Below are positions 43,074 to 53,008 of a stretch of 58,842 nucleotides of DNA, piece after piece. The stretch comes from Vreelandella arcis. Its GTDB lineage: Bacteria; Pseudomonadota; Gammaproteobacteria; Pseudomonadales; Halomonadaceae. Numbering within the stretch: the stretch's first letter is position 1; each line of letters begins with the position of its first letter. A program made the position numbers and the translations under genes. Location of the stretch: assembly GCF_900103865.1 (NCBI RefSeq), contig NZ_FNII01000019.1:1-58842 (forward strand), given 5' to 3'. The notes below the pieces were generated by a model. It made no database searches and was not told the origin of the DNA. It was given only the letters and a program-made list of their open reading frames with translations.

Positions 43074-44590
43074 TCACTCTGCCCTCTGATCGGCCAGCCC
43101 AACTTCGAAAAAATCTTATAACCGTAATCTGCTACACGCCCCTCTGGACCGGTTTTCTTCAGAACAATTCGTAATCCAATAATTCCAGCTAGAACTGCTA
43201 TTATAGGAGAAATTATAAGACTAGTAGTTGGAATATTTAACGCTAAAGCAAGCAGCAAAACTGCAAAAAAAACATGAAAACCAAATAATTTCAGTGAGAG
43301 TAACTGCCAACGAAATCCTCTTTTTTTTCTCACAAGAAGATAGACCGTTAAAAAATAAAACATATATCCTAATAAAAAAGAAACCCCGGTAATTTCAAGG
43401 CCAAACGTAGGTAATAAAAACCAGATTATCGACAGAAAAACCACATTGAAACTTAGCTCCATGAAAAAAAAAGTCTTTGCTTGGGCTGCAGCAACAATCG
43501 AAAAACTCAGTGCCCAGCTTGCTAACTTAAACACATTTCCAACTGTCTGCCATTGAAGTAGCGAAGTTGCTGGCCCAAAATCACTAGCATAAAGTGCGTC
43601 GATAAGCCATGGAGCCCAACCGATCATGATCAATAACACCGGTCCGCCTATCGCCAATCCCAACTGTGCCTGATCATTCATTAATTGGTTGGCCAAACTC
43701 CGATCCTGGATCACTTCAGCCAATCTAGGATAATAATCGGCTCCCATGGCACCCAACAAAAATCCCACATAGGTCATTGTGATGCCCCATGCAGCAGCAA
43801 AATAACCGGCTGCATCCAGGCCTAATTCACGAGTTATAGTTGCACGTACTAATAACAAAGTTCCCGTTGTTGCGAGTCCCCCCACCATGAAAGCAGCGCC
43901 AAGACGAGCCATCGGTTTCCATGTTTCCCATATTTCTGCAAGCTGCAATGATCGTCCATAATTTAGTTGTGGTAACTTACAAATAAAGAATACTGCCGCA
44001 CACAAGTTTGCTAACGGTTGTACAATTAAGAACAATATTAAACCAGACCTACCTAGGCACCATACTGCTATCAAGCCGACCAAGGTCGCCGCTAACGAGC
44101 CAATGATTGTAACTCGTGCCAAATCACCAATTTTTCTAAGGCCCTGCAAAATAGTTGTATAGGCTGTTGCCAGCAACATTAAAAAGATTGAAATTCCTAC
44201 CAGACCAACTTCAGTTGCAAGAGTTGAATCACCAGTAAGCCAAACCGCCAAAGGACTACGTATAGCCCACAATGCGACCATCGCCAGCGTACCTTGTAAA
44301 AAGTGAGCAACAAGAAGCACACGACTAACCCGGCTTAGTGTTTCTGCATCACTGCGAACGACTGCAATCTGCCTAACCCCGCTGGATCCCATCCCAAGAC
44401 CAGCCGCATTTCCCAACATCTGCTGCAGATTATTATACATTCCAAGCAAGCCGACACCAGCAGGGCCCAATAAAACTGCCACTACCTTAAGTCTAATAAT
44501 TGCAAGAAAAATATTTACTACCTGAGAAGAGCCAATCACCAGCATAGCTCGAACTAAACCACGTGAATTTGACGAATTATAAATGCTCAT
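43070..44590 (-). CDS. wzx: O-antigen/polysaccharide flippase Wzx
   Basis: 506 residues with about 12-14 hydrophobic helices, a polysaccharide-synthase/MATE-like flippase. [35 protein letters not shown] near the N-terminus is typical of the WzxE-like branch. It moves the undecaprenyl-linked repeat to the periplasmic face for polymerisation. It overlaps fdtB by 4 bases upstream and the GT2 gene by 4 bases downstream. Confidence 0.9.
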   Translation of the reverse strand: MSIYNSSNSRGLVRAMLVIGSSQVVNIFLAIIRLKVVAVLLGPAGVGLLGMYNNLQQMLGNAAGLGMGSSGVRQIAVVRSDAETLSRVSRVLLVAHFLQGTLAMVALWAIRSPLAVWLTGDSTLATEVGLVGISIFLMLLATAYTTILQGLRKIGDLARVTIIGSLAATLVGLIAVWCLGRSGLILFLIVQPLANLCAAVFFICKLPQLNYGRSLQLAEIWETWKPMARLGAAFMVGGLATTGTLLLVRATITRELGLDAAGYFAAAWGITMTYVGFLLGAMGADYYPRLAEVIQDRSLANQLMNDQAQLGLAIGGPVLLIMIGWAPWLIDALYASDFGPATSLLQWQTVGNVFKLASWALSFSIVAAAQAKTFFFMELSFNVVFLSIIWFLLPTFGLEITGVSFLLGYMFYFLTVYLLVRKKRGFRWQLLSLKLFGFHVFFAVLLLALALNIPTTSLIISPIIAVLAGIIGLRIVLKKTGPEGRVADYGYKIFSKLGWPIRGQSE

Positions 44591-45690
44591 TGGAAATTAT
44601 TAACTGCAGTAATCACCTGTTTCATTTGATCTATCGTGAGATATGGTCCCATCGGCAGGCTCAATACAGACTGATGAATTGCTTCTGTTAAACATAATGC
44701 CTTGCTAGCACATTTTTTGAAAGCTTCTTGGTGATGAGGTGGAATAGGATAGTGGATCAGCGTTTCCACACCGCATTCGGCTAAATAGCTTTGTAAAGCA
44801 TCTCTCTTATTTGAACGCACAACAAAAAGATGCCAAACGTGACTCTCACGTTTATTTATTACGGGCAGCTTAATTAAAGAGTTTTGGATATTATCAAGAT
44901 AATAGTCCGCTACTTCTTGACGTCTCTGGATCTCTGCATCAAGGTAGCGCAGCTTTACTCTTAGCATCGCGGCTTGAATCTCATCAAGCCGACTATTTAC
45001 CCCCTGGTACAGATTTTCGTACTTTTTTTGGCTGCCGTAGCAACCCAGCACCCGAATTATATTGGCCAAACCTTCGTCATCAGTGGTTACGGCACCTGCA
45101 TCTCCCAATGCACCAAGGTTTTTGCCTGGGTAAAAGCTGAAAGCCGCAGCATGGCCGCAGCTTCCTGCTTTGCGGTCATTTATGCTGGCTCCGTGTGCTT
45201 GTGCAGCGTCTTCAAGCACTAACAGTTCGTGCTTGTCTGCCAATTGCATCAACTCTGGCATTGCAGATAACTGGCCGTAGAGATGAACTGTAATGATAGC
45301 CTTGGTGTTTGAGTTTATGGCAGCAGCAGTTTTGTCGGGACACAAATTAAAGGTCGCCTCGTCTGGCTCTACCAAAACAGGTTTTAACCTATTTTCGGTG
45401 ATAGCCAGGATGCTTGCGATGTAAGTGTTAGCTGGCACGATTACTTCATCACCCTCTTTCAGCTTGCCCATTTCTTTCCAGGCTCTGAGAGTCAGAGTAA
45501 GCGCGTCCAAGCCGTTGGCTACGCCTATGCAGTATTTACTGCCGCAATATTCGGCGAACTCTTCTTCGAAGGCTTTTACTTCAGCGCCTTGGATGTACCA
45601 GCCAGAATCTATGACGTGGGTAGCGGCAGCAACGAGTTCATCTCGGTATTGGGCGTTGATTGCTTTTAGATCTAGGAATGGAACTGTCAT
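44587..45690 (-). CDS. fdtB: dTDP-3-amino-3,6-dideoxyhexose transaminase (FdtB-like)
   Basis: 367-residue DegT-family PLP aminotransferase. [13 protein letters not shown] at the N-terminus is typical of the FdtB/QdtB/VioA-like group. [10 protein letters not shown] has the PLP aspartate and [16 protein letters not shown] near 178-193 the Schiff-base lysine. It aminates dTDP-3-keto-6-deoxy-galactose made by FdtA to dTDP-Fuc3N. ATG 45690 overlaps the TGA of the broken GNAT gene upstream on the transcript, so it was translationally coupled to that gene. QdtB-type (Qui3N) specificity is the alternative. Confidence 0.85.
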   Translation of the reverse strand: MTVPFLDLKAINAQYRDELVAAATHVIDSGWYIQGAEVKAFEEEFAEYCGSKYCIGVANGLDALTLTLRAWKEMGKLKEGDEVIVPANTYIASILAITENRLKPVLVEPDEATFNLCPDKTAAAINSNTKAIITVHLYGQLSAMPELMQLADKHELLVLEDAAQAHGASINDRKAGSCGHAAAFSFYPGKNLGALGDAGAVTTDDEGLANIIRVLGCYGSQKKYENLYQGVNSRLDEIQAAMLRVKLRYLDAEIQRRQEVADYYLDNIQNSLIKLPVINKRESHVWHLFVVRSNKRDALQSYLAECGVETLIHYPIPPHHQEAFKKCASKALCLTEAIHQSVLSLPMGPYLTIDQMKQVITAVNNFQ

Positions 45691-46206
45691 TTGATTTTAT
45701 CTGCTAATTTCTGCTTGGCATTTTCGACGTCAGCTTCGGATATCTCGAAATAGAGTTGTTGTTCATCTTCGTGCAATTTGCACAGCGCCGATTCGGTGGT
45801 GGAACTTGATCACGCCTTTTTGTCTTTCATCTCATCAAAATGTGATTTTACAAAGCCCAGGAGTTAAAAACCGAACTCAAAAACCATAAGGCGCTTACAA
45901 GAGCGGCATACCCTGTTTTTATTTGGTTCAGAATCAAGCTTCCCCGGCAGAAGGAAACTTTCCACAGGTCATACACTCGAACGGTTCCGCAAGGTGTGCC
46001 ATCAATGTGCTCAATGATGAAGTAGTTCTGATTTCCAGCTTAATCGTCGCATTTTTTTTGCTCCACTGCTTATGCGCTTCCACATCTGGTGCAACGGCGG
46101 ATAGGCAAGCGTTGTAACACTCACCGAAGCGTAGGCTCATGAAGAAATCCGCATCGTTTTCTTCTAATAGTCTCAATCTGAGTGTTTTGCTTTCGAGCTT
46201 GTTCAT
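45687..46206 (-). pseudogene. Frameshifted GNAT-family acetyltransferase
   Basis: From ATG 46206 the frame reads MNKLESKTLRLRLLEENDAD and on to KQWSKK, a GNAT N-terminus. It then shifts frame at the A-rich run near 46050. Homology continues as YFIIEHIDGTPCGTVRVYDL in another frame, shifts again, and the true C-terminus DEQQLYFEISEADVENAKQK ends in TGA at 45687, overlapping the fdtB start. GNAT enzymes next to FdtB/VioA-type transaminases N-acylate the new amino group. Here at least two frameshifts break it, unless the run near 46050 causes slippage. The beta-helix acetyltransferase next to it may have taken over. Confidence 0.82.
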
Positions 46207-46234
46207 GCCACTAAACTCGCAGTATGAAACATAC

Positions 46235-46771
46235 TCAATCAGCCGCGTCATGTCGTGTCGTTTCGTGTGCAGTAATCTGCATACTTTGAACCGTTGCATC
46301 ACTTGAATGGGTTTCAATGTAACGCAATATTTTTGCAGGATTACCCGCTACAATGGCACCTGCAGGTACGCTCTTTGTAACCACAGCGCCCGCCCCAATC
46401 ATAGATGATTCGCCAATCGTGATTCCTGGCAGTAGAGTAGCGTTTGCACCGATACTTGCATAGCGCTTGATGATTATGCCGGAGAATTGCTCCGGATATT
46501 CCTTAGAGCGGGGATACGGGTCATTTGTCAGCGTTACATTCGGGCCAATAAACACATCGTCTTCTATGCGGGTACCGTCCCAAAATTGTACACCTGACTT
46601 TACGGTTACCCTGTCCCCGACAATGACATCGCCTTCAATCAAAGTTTGAGCGCAAATGTTACAGTGCTGACCAATTTTTGCGCCTTTAAGGATGACCACG
46701 AATTGCCAGACCTTTGTGCCCTCGCCTATGGTACAATCTGCCACGTCTGCAAGTGGATGGATAAAGCTCAT
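46235..46771 (-). CDS. fdtC: Hexapeptide-repeat acetyltransferase (FdtC-like)
   Basis: 178 residues, almost all left-handed beta-helix: [20 protein letters not shown], then [30 protein letters not shown] with the catalytic-loop NDPYPRS, then [24 protein letters not shown]. It is like FdtC/QdtC and WlbB, which acetylate 3-amino sugars with acetyl-CoA. ATG 46771 overlaps the fdtA stop (ATGA); the frame stays open to 46924 but that extension lies inside fdtA and is spurious. The C-terminal tail after residue 155 is polar and unlike the family. It stops 29 bp before the GNAT pseudogene. Confidence 0.85.
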   Translation of the reverse strand: MSFIHPLADVADCTIGEGTKVWQFVVILKGAKIGQHCNICAQTLIEGDVIVGDRVTVKSGVQFWDGTRIEDDVFIGPNVTLTNDPYPRSKEYPEQFSGIIIKRYASIGANATLLPGITIGESSMIGAGAVVTKSVPAGAIVAGNPAKILRYIETHSSDATVQSMQITAHETTRHDAAD

Positions 46772-47175
46772 TGGATCGCTTGCCTTAGGAAGTCGTCGTA
46801 ATCCCGAATGTAGTCGGATTCGTCGTAGTGTTCGCTCGCCAGCACCAAAAGCACGCAGTTTTTGCTGAAGTCGTGCATTTCCCGCCAAACCATGTCTTCG
46901 ATCACCATGCCTTTGGTGGGGCAATCCAGCCAGACTTCTTCCCGGTTTGTGCCATCATCCAACACCAAGCGGCATTTTCCGGTTACGCAGATGGCAACTT
47001 GTTTTAAATTTTTGTGAGCGTGGTAACCACGGCTTACGCCCTGCTCTGTGTGATAGATGTAATATACGCGCTTGATGTCAAACGGGACGGCTTTTTCCAT
47101 GCCGATTTCGACGGCCACCAGGCTGCCACGCTCGTCACCAAGGCTCTGGAAGTCGATCCATTTCACCAGGCTCAT
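46768..47175 (-). CDS. fdtA: dTDP-4-keto-6-deoxyglucose 3,4-ketoisomerase (FdtA)
   Basis: 135-residue cupin of the WxcM-like/FdtA family. [10 protein letters not shown], then [20 protein letters not shown] (the active-site HAHK is near 52-55), then KCRLVLDDG and the C-terminal [16 protein letters not shown] are all signature motifs. It converts the RmlB product to a 3-keto sugar, the substrate of FdtB. FdtA and QdtA differ in C4 configuration (galacto or gluco), and a few active-site residues decide it; I cannot call that safely. It overlaps rmlC and fdtC by 4 bases each. Confidence 0.92.
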   Translation of the reverse strand: MSLVKWIDFQSLGDERGSLVAVEIGMEKAVPFDIKRVYYIYHTEQGVSRGYHAHKNLKQVAICVTGKCRLVLDDGTNREEVWLDCPTKGMVIEDMVWREMHDFSKNCVLLVLASEHYDESDYIRDYDDFLRQAIQ

Positions 47176-47738
47176 ACGCTTGCACCTTTCTGTTCATACT
47201 TTTTAGCCTGAGAAAAGGAACCGGCCTGCTTGTCTTTCTGAGATACAAGCAGCTCTCCGCTGCTATCCAGCGGCCAATCTATCGCTAGCTGATCGTCTGC
47301 CCAGTGAATGGCACACTCATACTCCGGTGCGTAAAAGTCTGTGCACTTGTACTGAAAATCCGCCGTGTCACTCGTAACGAGAAAACCATGGGCAAAGCTC
47401 GGTGGTACCCATAGCATCCGCTTGTTCTCCTCCGAGAGATATTCCCCTACCCACTGGCCGAAAGTGGGAGAGTTGGTGCGCAGGTCTACAGCTACATCGA
47501 AGACTTCGCCTCGAGTTACGCGCACCAGTTTGCCCTGGGGCTGTTTGATCTGGTAATGAAGGCCGCGCAGGGTGTATTTTGCCGAGCGGCTATGATTATC
47601 TTGCACGAAGGTGGCGTTTATGCCGGCTTCGCGGAAGGCTTTTTCGTTCCAGGTTTCCATGAAGAAGCCGCGTTCATCTCCGAACACTTTGGGTTCGATG
47701 AGTTTTACGGCGGGTATCTTCGTTTCGGTGATTTTCAT
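47172..47738 (-). CDS. rmlC: dTDP-4-dehydrorhamnose 3,5-epimerase
   Basis: 188-residue cupin, usual length. FGDERGFFMETWN holds the family start motif, HSRSAKYTLRGLHYQ near 49-63 the catalytic His, and VWVPPSFAHGFLV-like text (here LWVPPSFAHGFLV) near 109-121 the second site. It performs the third step to dTDP-L-rhamnose. It lies 9 bp after rmlA and overlaps fdtA by 4 bases. The C-terminal tail is longer and more charged than the minimum family core. Confidence 0.95.
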   Translation of the reverse strand: MKITETKIPAVKLIEPKVFGDERGFFMETWNEKAFREAGINATFVQDNHSRSAKYTLRGLHYQIKQPQGKLVRVTRGEVFDVAVDLRTNSPTFGQWVGEYLSEENKRMLWVPPSFAHGFLVTSDTADFQYKCTDFYAPEYECAIHWADDQLAIDWPLDSSGELLVSQKDKQAGSFSQAKKYEQKGASV

Positions 47739-47747
47739 AGAGTTGGC

Positions 47748-48620
47748 TTACTTGGCTGTTTTGACCAGTTTTTTCAGGTAGGCGCCGTAGCTGTTCTTTT
47801 TGAGGTTTTCTGCCTCCGCCAATAGTTCCTCTTTGCCGATGAAGCCCATGCGGTAGGCCACTTCTTCGAGGCAGGCGATTTTAAGGCCCTGACGCTTTTC
47901 CAGGGTTTCGATAAAGCCACTGGCTTCATGGAGCGAGTCGAAAGTGCCAGTGTCCAGCCAGGCGAAGCCACGCCCCAGCAGCTCTACGTTTAAATCCCCT
48001 CGTTCCATGTAGGCCTGATTGATACTGGTAATTTCCAGTTCGCCACGCTCTGACGGTTTTACCTGCTTGGCGATGTTGACTACGTCGTTGTCGTAGAAAT
48101 ACAGGCCTGTTACGGCGTAATCAGATTTCGGGCTGGCCGGCTTTTCTTCGATGGAGATGGCGCGTTGCTTGTCGTCAAACTCTACTACACCGAAACGCTC
48201 CGGATCGGTGACCTGGTAGCCAAATACAGTGGCTCCCTTATCTCGCCTGGCAGCAGTTTGCAGCATGTTGCTCAGGCCCTGGCCGTAGTAGATGTTGTCG
48301 CCCAGCACCAGGCATACTCTGTCGTCGCCTATGAACTCTTCGCCGATGATGAAGGCTTGGGCAAGGCCGTCCGGGCTGGGTTGTGCGGCGTAGCTAAGGT
48401 TGATGCCCCACTGGCTACCGTCATTGAGTAGACGCTGGAAGCCATCCTGGTCTTCGGGAGTGGTGATTACGAGGATGTCCCGGATGCCCGCCAGCATGAG
48501 TACTGAGAGCGGATAATAGATCATCGGTTTGTCGTACACCGGGAGGAGTTGCTTGGAGATGCCTCGGGTAATTGGGTAGAGACGGGTGCCGGAGCCGCCG
48601 GCCAGGATGATCCCTTTCAT
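47748..48620 (-). CDS. rmlA: Glucose-1-phosphate thymidylyltransferase
   Basis: 290 residues. [17 protein letters not shown] opens with the nucleotidyltransferase signature, [17 protein letters not shown] follows, and LGDNIYYG near 109-116 is the metal-binding aspartate motif. It makes dTDP-glucose from dTTP and glucose-1-phosphate and is feedback-inhibited by dTDP-rhamnose in known homologues. It feeds both the rhamnose and the Fdt branches. It directly follows rmlD with no gap. Confidence 0.96.
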   Translation of the reverse strand: MKGIILAGGSGTRLYPITRGISKQLLPVYDKPMIYYPLSVLMLAGIRDILVITTPEDQDGFQRLLNDGSQWGINLSYAAQPSPDGLAQAFIIGEEFIGDDRVCLVLGDNIYYGQGLSNMLQTAARRDKGATVFGYQVTDPERFGVVEFDDKQRAISIEEKPASPKSDYAVTGLYFYDNDVVNIAKQVKPSERGELEITSINQAYMERGDLNVELLGRGFAWLDTGTFDSLHEASGFIETLEKRQGLKIACLEEVAYRMGFIGKEELLAEAENLKKNSYGAYLKKLVKTAK

Positions 48621-49493
48621 TTACTTCTCCAGATATTCGTTCAATGTAAGTGACAATTCAGCTCTCCAATCTTGGAACTGGATGTTTAGAGCGTTTTCCA
48701 GTTTGGTTGTGTCCATCCGCGAATTCAGAGGCCTAGTTGCGGGCGTGGGATAGCAGCTAGTGGGGATAGGTTTGGCATCCTCGGAGCCCATCGTTAGCTG
48801 CTCACCATACTCTTGCGCTTGCCGGAAAATTTCTTGAGCAAAGCCATGCCAACTAGTTTCGCCCTTGGGAGCCAGGTGGTAGAGGCCTTTGTCAAGTTGG
48901 CTGTGGAGGGCCAGGGTGGTTACCTGTGCGATCAACCTTGCCGGTGTTGGAGCGCCGATCTGATCGCACACAATACTGAGTTCAGTTTTGTTTTTAGCTA
49001 AGCGCAGCATAGTTTTCATAAAATTATTACCGCGCGCGCTGTAAACCCAACTGGTGCGGAAAATCAAATAATTTGCGCCGCTTTTCGCAATGTCTTGATC
49101 ACCTCGCAGCTTGGTTCCACCATAAATGTTTAACGGGCCAGTAGGGCTATTTTCTTGCCAAGTATGACCGCCACCTCCCGGGTATACATAGTCACTGCTG
49201 TAATGCACCAAACGAGCGCTCTTGGCTGCTACGTAATTGGCTAGTTGTTTGGGCAAACCAGCGTTCAGACGCTCGGCTTCAGTCCGATGCTCCTCGGCGG
49301 CGTCTACGGCCGTCCACGCAGCGGCATTTACAATCAAACTTGGCTTTGTAGTCGTCAGGCAGTTGGCTACAGCTTCTTCACTCAATAGATCCAGCTTATC
49401 TCTGCCTGGGGCCATGACATTACCCAGTGAAGAAAGCGTGCGGTGAAGTTCGAAACCGACTTGCCCTGTTTTGCCTAAGAGTAAAATACTCAC
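48621..49493 (-). CDS. rmlD: dTDP-4-dehydrorhamnose reductase
   Basis: 290-residue [18 protein letters not shown] has the NAD(P) motif GxxGxx[10 protein letters not shown] and [15 protein letters not shown] near 130-144 give the catalytic Ser/Thr and Yxxx[14 protein letters not shown] is the usual C-terminal motif. It performs the last step to dTDP-L-rhamnose with NAD(P)H. It overlaps rmlB by 4 bases and abuts rmlA. The gene order rmlB-D-A-C is the common one. Confidence 0.95.
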   Translation of the reverse strand: MSILLLGKTGQVGFELHRTLSSLGNVMAPGRDKLDLLSEEAVANCLTTTKPSLIVNAAAWTAVDAAEEHRTEAERLNAGLPKQLANYVAAKSARLVHYSSDYVYPGGGGHTWQENSPTGPLNIYGGTKLRGDQDIAKSGANYLIFRTSWVYSARGNNFMKTMLRLAKNKTELSIVCDQIGAPTPARLIAQVTTLALHSQLDKGLYHLAPKGETSWHGFAQEIFRQAQEYGEQLTMGSEDAKPIPTSCYPTPATRPLNSRMDTTKLENALNIQFQDWRAELSLTLNEYLEK

Positions 49494-50563
49494 TCACCAC
49501 CACCTAAGCGCTCTCGTTGGTAGCTTCCGTCTTGCACTCGCTGGCACCAATCAAGATTACCCAGATACCACTGTACAGTTTTACAAATGCCGGTTTCGAA
49601 GGTTTCTTGTGGGGCCCAGCCCAGCTCTTCCTGTATTTTGCTGGCATCGATGGCGTAGCGCATGTCGTGACCAGGACGGTCTTTTACGTAGGTGATCAGG
49701 TCGCGGTAATGGGCTTCCTGTGGTCGCAATTCCTGAAGGATGTCGCACAGGGTGCGCACTACATCAATGTTCTGTTTTTCGTTATGCCCACCAATGTTGT
49801 ATGTCTCCCCCACGCGCCCTTCGGTGACAACTTTATAAAGTGCACGGGCGTGATCTTCGACATACAGCCAATCGCGGATCTGATCACCTTTTCCGTATAC
49901 AGGCAGCGGCTTGCCTTCCAGTGCATTAAGGATTATCAGCGGGATGAGTTTTTCCGGGAAGTGGTAGGGGCCGTAGTTGTTGCTGCAATTGGTGACCAAT
50001 GTTGGCAAGCCGTAGGTACGTCGCCATGCGCGCACTAAGTGATCAGAACTGGCCTTGCTCGCACTGTAGGGACTACTGGGTGCGTAAGGAGTCGTTTCTT
50101 TAAATAGATACTCTTCCGCATTGGCATTTTCAGCGGGATGCGGCAAATCGCCGTAGACTTCATCGGTACTAATATGGTGAAAGCGAAATGCTTGCTGCTT
50201 TTCATTATCTAGTCCTTGCCAGTATTGGCGAGTGGCTTCCAGCAGAATGTAGGTCCCGAATATATTGGTCTCAATAAAATCTGCCGGGCCGTCGATAGAG
50301 CGGTCAACATGACTCTCTGCCGCAAGATGCATCACCGCACTCGGCTGATGCTCATGAAATACGCGATTAAGTTCATTACGATTATTGATATCTACCTGCT
50401 CGAAGGCATAACGATCACTATCACTAATGTGATCCAGCGATTCGAGATTGCCTGCGTAAGTCAGCTTGTCGACGTTAATCACACTATCATTGGTGTTTTG
50501 AATTATGTGGCGAATAACTGCAGAGCCGATAAAGCCCGCCCCGCCGGTTACTAATAATTTCAT
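49490..50563 (-). CDS. rmlB: dTDP-glucose 4,6-dehydratase
   Basis: 357 residues. [19 protein letters not shown] is the NAD motif, [13 protein letters not shown] is the family signature near 81-93, STDEVYGDL near 131-139 holds the catalytic Thr-Asp-Glu, and [11 protein letters not shown] near 167-177 holds the YxxxK. It makes dTDP-4-keto-6-deoxyglucose, the branch point for rhamnose and Fuc3NAc-type sugars. It starts a tightly packed run of about ten genes after a 566-bp non-coding stretch. Confidence 0.97.
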   Translation of the reverse strand: MKLLVTGGAGFIGSAVIRHIIQNTNDSVINVDKLTYAGNLESLDHISDSDRYAFEQVDINNRNELNRVFHEHQPSAVMHLAAESHVDRSIDGPADFIETNIFGTYILLEATRQYWQGLDNEKQQAFRFHHISTDEVYGDLPHPAENANAEEYLFKETTPYAPSSPYSASKASSDHLVRAWRRTYGLPTLVTNCSNNYGPYHFPEKLIPLIILNALEGKPLPVYGKGDQIRDWLYVEDHARALYKVVTEGRVGETYNIGGHNEKQNIDVVRTLCDILQELRPQEAHYRDLITYVKDRPGHDMRYAIDASKIQEELGWAPQETFETGICKTVQWYLGNLDWCQRVQDGSYQRERLGGGE

Positions 50564-50817
50564 AAAAGCTGTCCATCAGTTTGCTTTCTCAAACGTTGCC
50601 AGGTGATCCAGGGTCTATAGTGATATTTAAACAACCAAAATACGCAGCACACCGGGCTAAGCTAAGAAGTTCTTTTAATGAGATTGAAAATCTGTGCCAA
50701 ACAACAATGCTTCAATTTAGGAAGAGTTATTTAGCCTAATAAAACTTATTACTAAGTGATCTAGCTTAAATCTTGCTAGAAAGATCGCCTAAACAAGCCG
50801 CCTCTTGGGCGATTTTC

Positions 50818-50978
50818 TGCAATTTTGCATGTTTTGGCTTTTCATCGTACGTACTGCAATTTTGCAGACATGCTCTGCATTTCGAAAAACGGCTTACTTC
50901 TGCCAGCACAATATTCTCCCGCCCAACCCTGCAATTTTGCAGGGTTGAGCATTTCGTCGAATGCCCTGAAATCTTGCA
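50818..50978. repeat. Regularly spaced TGCAATTTTGCA dyads
   Basis: Three perfect copies of the inverted repeat TGCAA-TT-TTGCA start at 50818, 50855 and 50930, and a variant TGAAATCTTGCA starts at 50967. The spacings are 37, 75 and 37 bases, so they fit a phase of about 37 (75 is nearly twice 37). They lie in the 566-bp gap between wzz and rmlB (50564-51129), which has no credible gene. Operators, a nucleoid-protein array or a repeat family are possible. A hairpin GATAA/TTATC near 51054-51070 lies just after wzz. Confidence 0.7.
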
Positions 50979-51129
50979 GACTGACACTGCATTTTCGCCA
51001 ACCTCAACTCATAGTAACTCATCGTAAATTATTGATTAACAAGGGTTTTTCTGATAAGGCGGGGGTTATCAAAACCTTTAACCGGATAAAGTTTACCGAA
51101 AGACAACCCATACCCTTTACCTGCCACTT

Positions 51130-51825
51130 TTAAGCTTCTTTTTCTGCAGTAAGGCTTTCTCGCACACGGAATACAAATTCTGCAAGAAAGGCCATGACTA
51201 TCCCGGCCAAACCGCCTAACATAATGCCTAGCACTACAATCAGTTTACTATTAACACCTTGTTTCGCTTCGGTAGGTTGTTCTGTTTCTACGGCTAAAGC
51301 CACAACCTCTGATGGAATTAATTGCGTTATTTGGCGTCCCTGAAATATAGAAGATAGCTGGTGGTTAAGACTTTGCTGAAGGCTTTCATGCCTTTCAACA
51401 ATTGGTGTCGTCAGAGCTTCGTGAAAGTCAGTAATAACTTTGTTTTTCCCACTCTCAGTGATAACGGTGACAATATTTGAATTGTCAGCATAGCTGGCTT
51501 TGGCTGTGAGCGAATCAAACTGTTCATTCTGCTGTATTACCTTTGGAATTATTGCACCGTTAAGCTGCTCAATAATTGAAGGCAAGGGTTCAATCAAATG
51601 GGAAGGAGTTTTGTAGCCTACTGCTAGCTGTGTAGTGTACTGGTAAAGACTTTCCTGAATCGGCGTTTTGCCGCTTTGGAGTAGCACCCAGCCACCTGAT
51701 GCCAACACTACCACTACAAACGTAATCACAAACCACCAGCGGCGATGAATTAGGATTTTGGCTAGATCGATAAGGGAAATTTCATCGTCCTTGTAGGTAC
51801 TGCGTAGGGGCTGCTCAATGCTCAC
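51130..51825 (-). CDS. wzz: Wzz-family polysaccharide chain-length regulator
   Basis: 231 residues, short for the family (usually above 300). EISLIDLAKILIHRRWWFVITFVVVVLASGGW gives the typical N-terminal motif and first membrane helix (about 32-52). A periplasmic region (55-190) with a short helical stretch follows, then SKLIVVLGIMLGGLAGIVMAFLAEF, the second helix with the Gly/Pro-type pattern, and a short basic end. It sets the modal length of Wzy products from the inner membrane. It is the first gene downstream of the ops element at 51855-51866, so it leads the RfaH-controlled polysaccharide operon. Confidence 0.85.
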   Translation of the reverse strand: MSIEQPLRSTYKDDEISLIDLAKILIHRRWWFVITFVVVVLASGGWVLLQSGKTPIQESLYQYTTQLAVGYKTPSHLIEPLPSIIEQLNGAIIPKVIQQNEQFDSLTAKASYADNSNIVTVITESGKNKVITDFHEALTTPIVERHESLQQSLNHQLSSIFQGRQITQLIPSEVVALAVETEQPTEAKQGVNSKLIVVLGIMLGGLAGIVMAFLAEFVFRVRESLTAEKEA

Positions 51826-51845
51826 TGCTTTGACCTCACTGGATA

Positions 51846-51900
51846 ACGTTTAGGCACGCTACCGCCCGGGGATGTTCCGGACGCATTCCCATGCCCTGCT
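51846..51900 (-). promoter_or_regulatory. ops element and conserved leader before wzz
   Basis: The minus strand of 51855-51866 reads GGCGGTAGCGTG, the exact ops sequence that pauses RNA polymerase and recruits RfaH. The flanking bases (51846-51900) are nearly identical to 54796-54850, with one indel and a few substitutions, so a longer JUMPstart-like leader is conserved. It lies about 30 bp before the wzz start on the same strand. Confidence 0.88.
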
Positions 51901-52044
51901 TTTTATATATGCCACGTGCTGTGTTTACGCCAGATTGTTAGTAACCACTCACACACAAGGCAGTTATAAATTAATCGGCATGATACATTTTCTTAATGAT
52001 GGGTACTACGTTGACGCGGGGTTGGTTGTGTGCCGCTGTTGGTG

Positions 52045-52150
52045 CATGCGTGTAGATGGTTTGATCGCTCGACAAGTCGTGCTCCTACGAACACCTGTTG
52101 GGTGGTGCCGTTGGTTCGTGCTTGTCGATGGTCTGATCGCCCAATGAATT
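52045..52150. repeat. REP-like fragments between wzz leader and cysQ
   Basis: Two degenerate copies of the repeat family seen at 55.5-57 kb: TTGATCGCTCGACAAGTCG near 52060-52080 and CTGATCGCCCAATGAATTGG near 52134-52153. Each can form a short hairpin (CGAC/GTCG; CCAAT/ATTGG). The rest of 51901-52154 has no gene I can support. Confidence 0.6.
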
Positions 52151-52154
52151 GGTT

Positions 52155-52982
52155 CTACTGGGCCGTCACTTTGTTTAGCGCGTTTTCCCAGCGGGTGTCG
52201 CGCTGGCCGCACACGATAAAATGAGGGTTGAGCAGGCTTTCCTGCTGGTTGCAGCGTAGCGGCTCTAACGTGTGGGCGTTGAGTACTTCGCCGCCTGCGG
52301 CGGTGACGACGGCCTGGGCGGCGGCGGTGTCCCACTCAGAGGTGGGAGCAAGGCGTGGGTATAGATCGGCTTTGCCTTCCGCTACCAGGCACAGCTTGAT
52401 CGAGCTGCCCATGGTGACGCGCTCGTGCTTTGGCAGGCCCGCGCAGAAGTTTTCAAATGCTTCCGCACCGTGGGAGCGGCTGCCGAAGACCTTCCAGGGT
52501 GCCTCTTCGGGGTCTGGCAGTTCACGCACCTGAAGGTTGATGTAGATGCCCTGCTCAATCTTGAAGACTTCACCGCCTACCTGCCCAACCCAGGTGTTTT
52601 GCAGCACCGGCGCGTAGACAATGCCGAATACCGGCACGCCGTTTTCGATCAGCGCCACGTTCAGGGTAAACTCGCCGTTCTTGTTGACGAACTCTTTGGT
52701 GCCGTCCAACGGGTCGACCAGCCAGTAGCGCTGCCATTCTTGGCGAGTGGCAAAAGGGATCTCGCCAGACTCTTCAGACAGTACCGGCACATCAGGCGTC
52801 AGCCCTTCCAGCAACGCAACCAGCGCGTGATGCGCGGCCATATCGGCTTCGGTCAGCGGGCTTTGGTCGGCTTTGGTCTCGACCGAGAAATCAGTCTGAT
52901 AAATCGCCATTACCTCACGCCCGGCGGCGTGTACGCCTTCGATCAGGCGGGCGCGTATTGCATTCGAGATAAAAGCAGTCAC
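52155..52982 (-). CDS. cysQ: 3'(2'),5'-bisphosphate nucleotidase CysQ
   Basis: 275-residue inositol-monophosphatase-family enzyme. ALLEGLTPDVPVLSEESGEI holds the first metal ligand, WLVDPLDGTKEFVNKNGEFT near 89-110 is the diagnostic DPLDGT motif, and EWDTAAAQAVVTAAGGEVL near 210-228 is the second signature. It hydrolyses 3'-phosphoadenosine 5'-phosphate (PAP) left by sulfate assimilation or sulfotransferases. It lies 26 bp after the SLC13 permease in the operon that carries the second ops element. Confidence 0.93.
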   Translation of the reverse strand: MTAFISNAIRARLIEGVHAAGREVMAIYQTDFSVETKADQSPLTEADMAAHHALVALLEGLTPDVPVLSEESGEIPFATRQEWQRYWLVDPLDGTKEFVNKNGEFTLNVALIENGVPVFGIVYAPVLQNTWVGQVGGEVFKIEQGIYINLQVRELPDPEEAPWKVFGSRSHGAEAFENFCAGLPKHERVTMGSSIKLCLVAEGKADLYPRLAPTSEWDTAAAQAVVTAAGGEVLNAHTLEPLRCNQQESLLNPHFIVCGQRDTRWENALNKVTAQ

Positions 52983-53008
52983 GGAACATCCTTAAACATG
53001 GGTAACGA

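Noticed and set aside
46772..46924. N-terminal extension of the FdtC-like acetyltransferase
   Set aside because: The extension lies wholly inside fdtA in another frame and is Arg-rich; the ATG overlapping the fdtA stop gives the family N-terminus.
50818..50978. CRISPR or plasmid-type iterons
   Set aside because: Units are 12 bp with AT-rich unlike spacers of about 25 or 63 bp and no Rep or Cas gene nearby; treated as phased dyads in an intergenic region.
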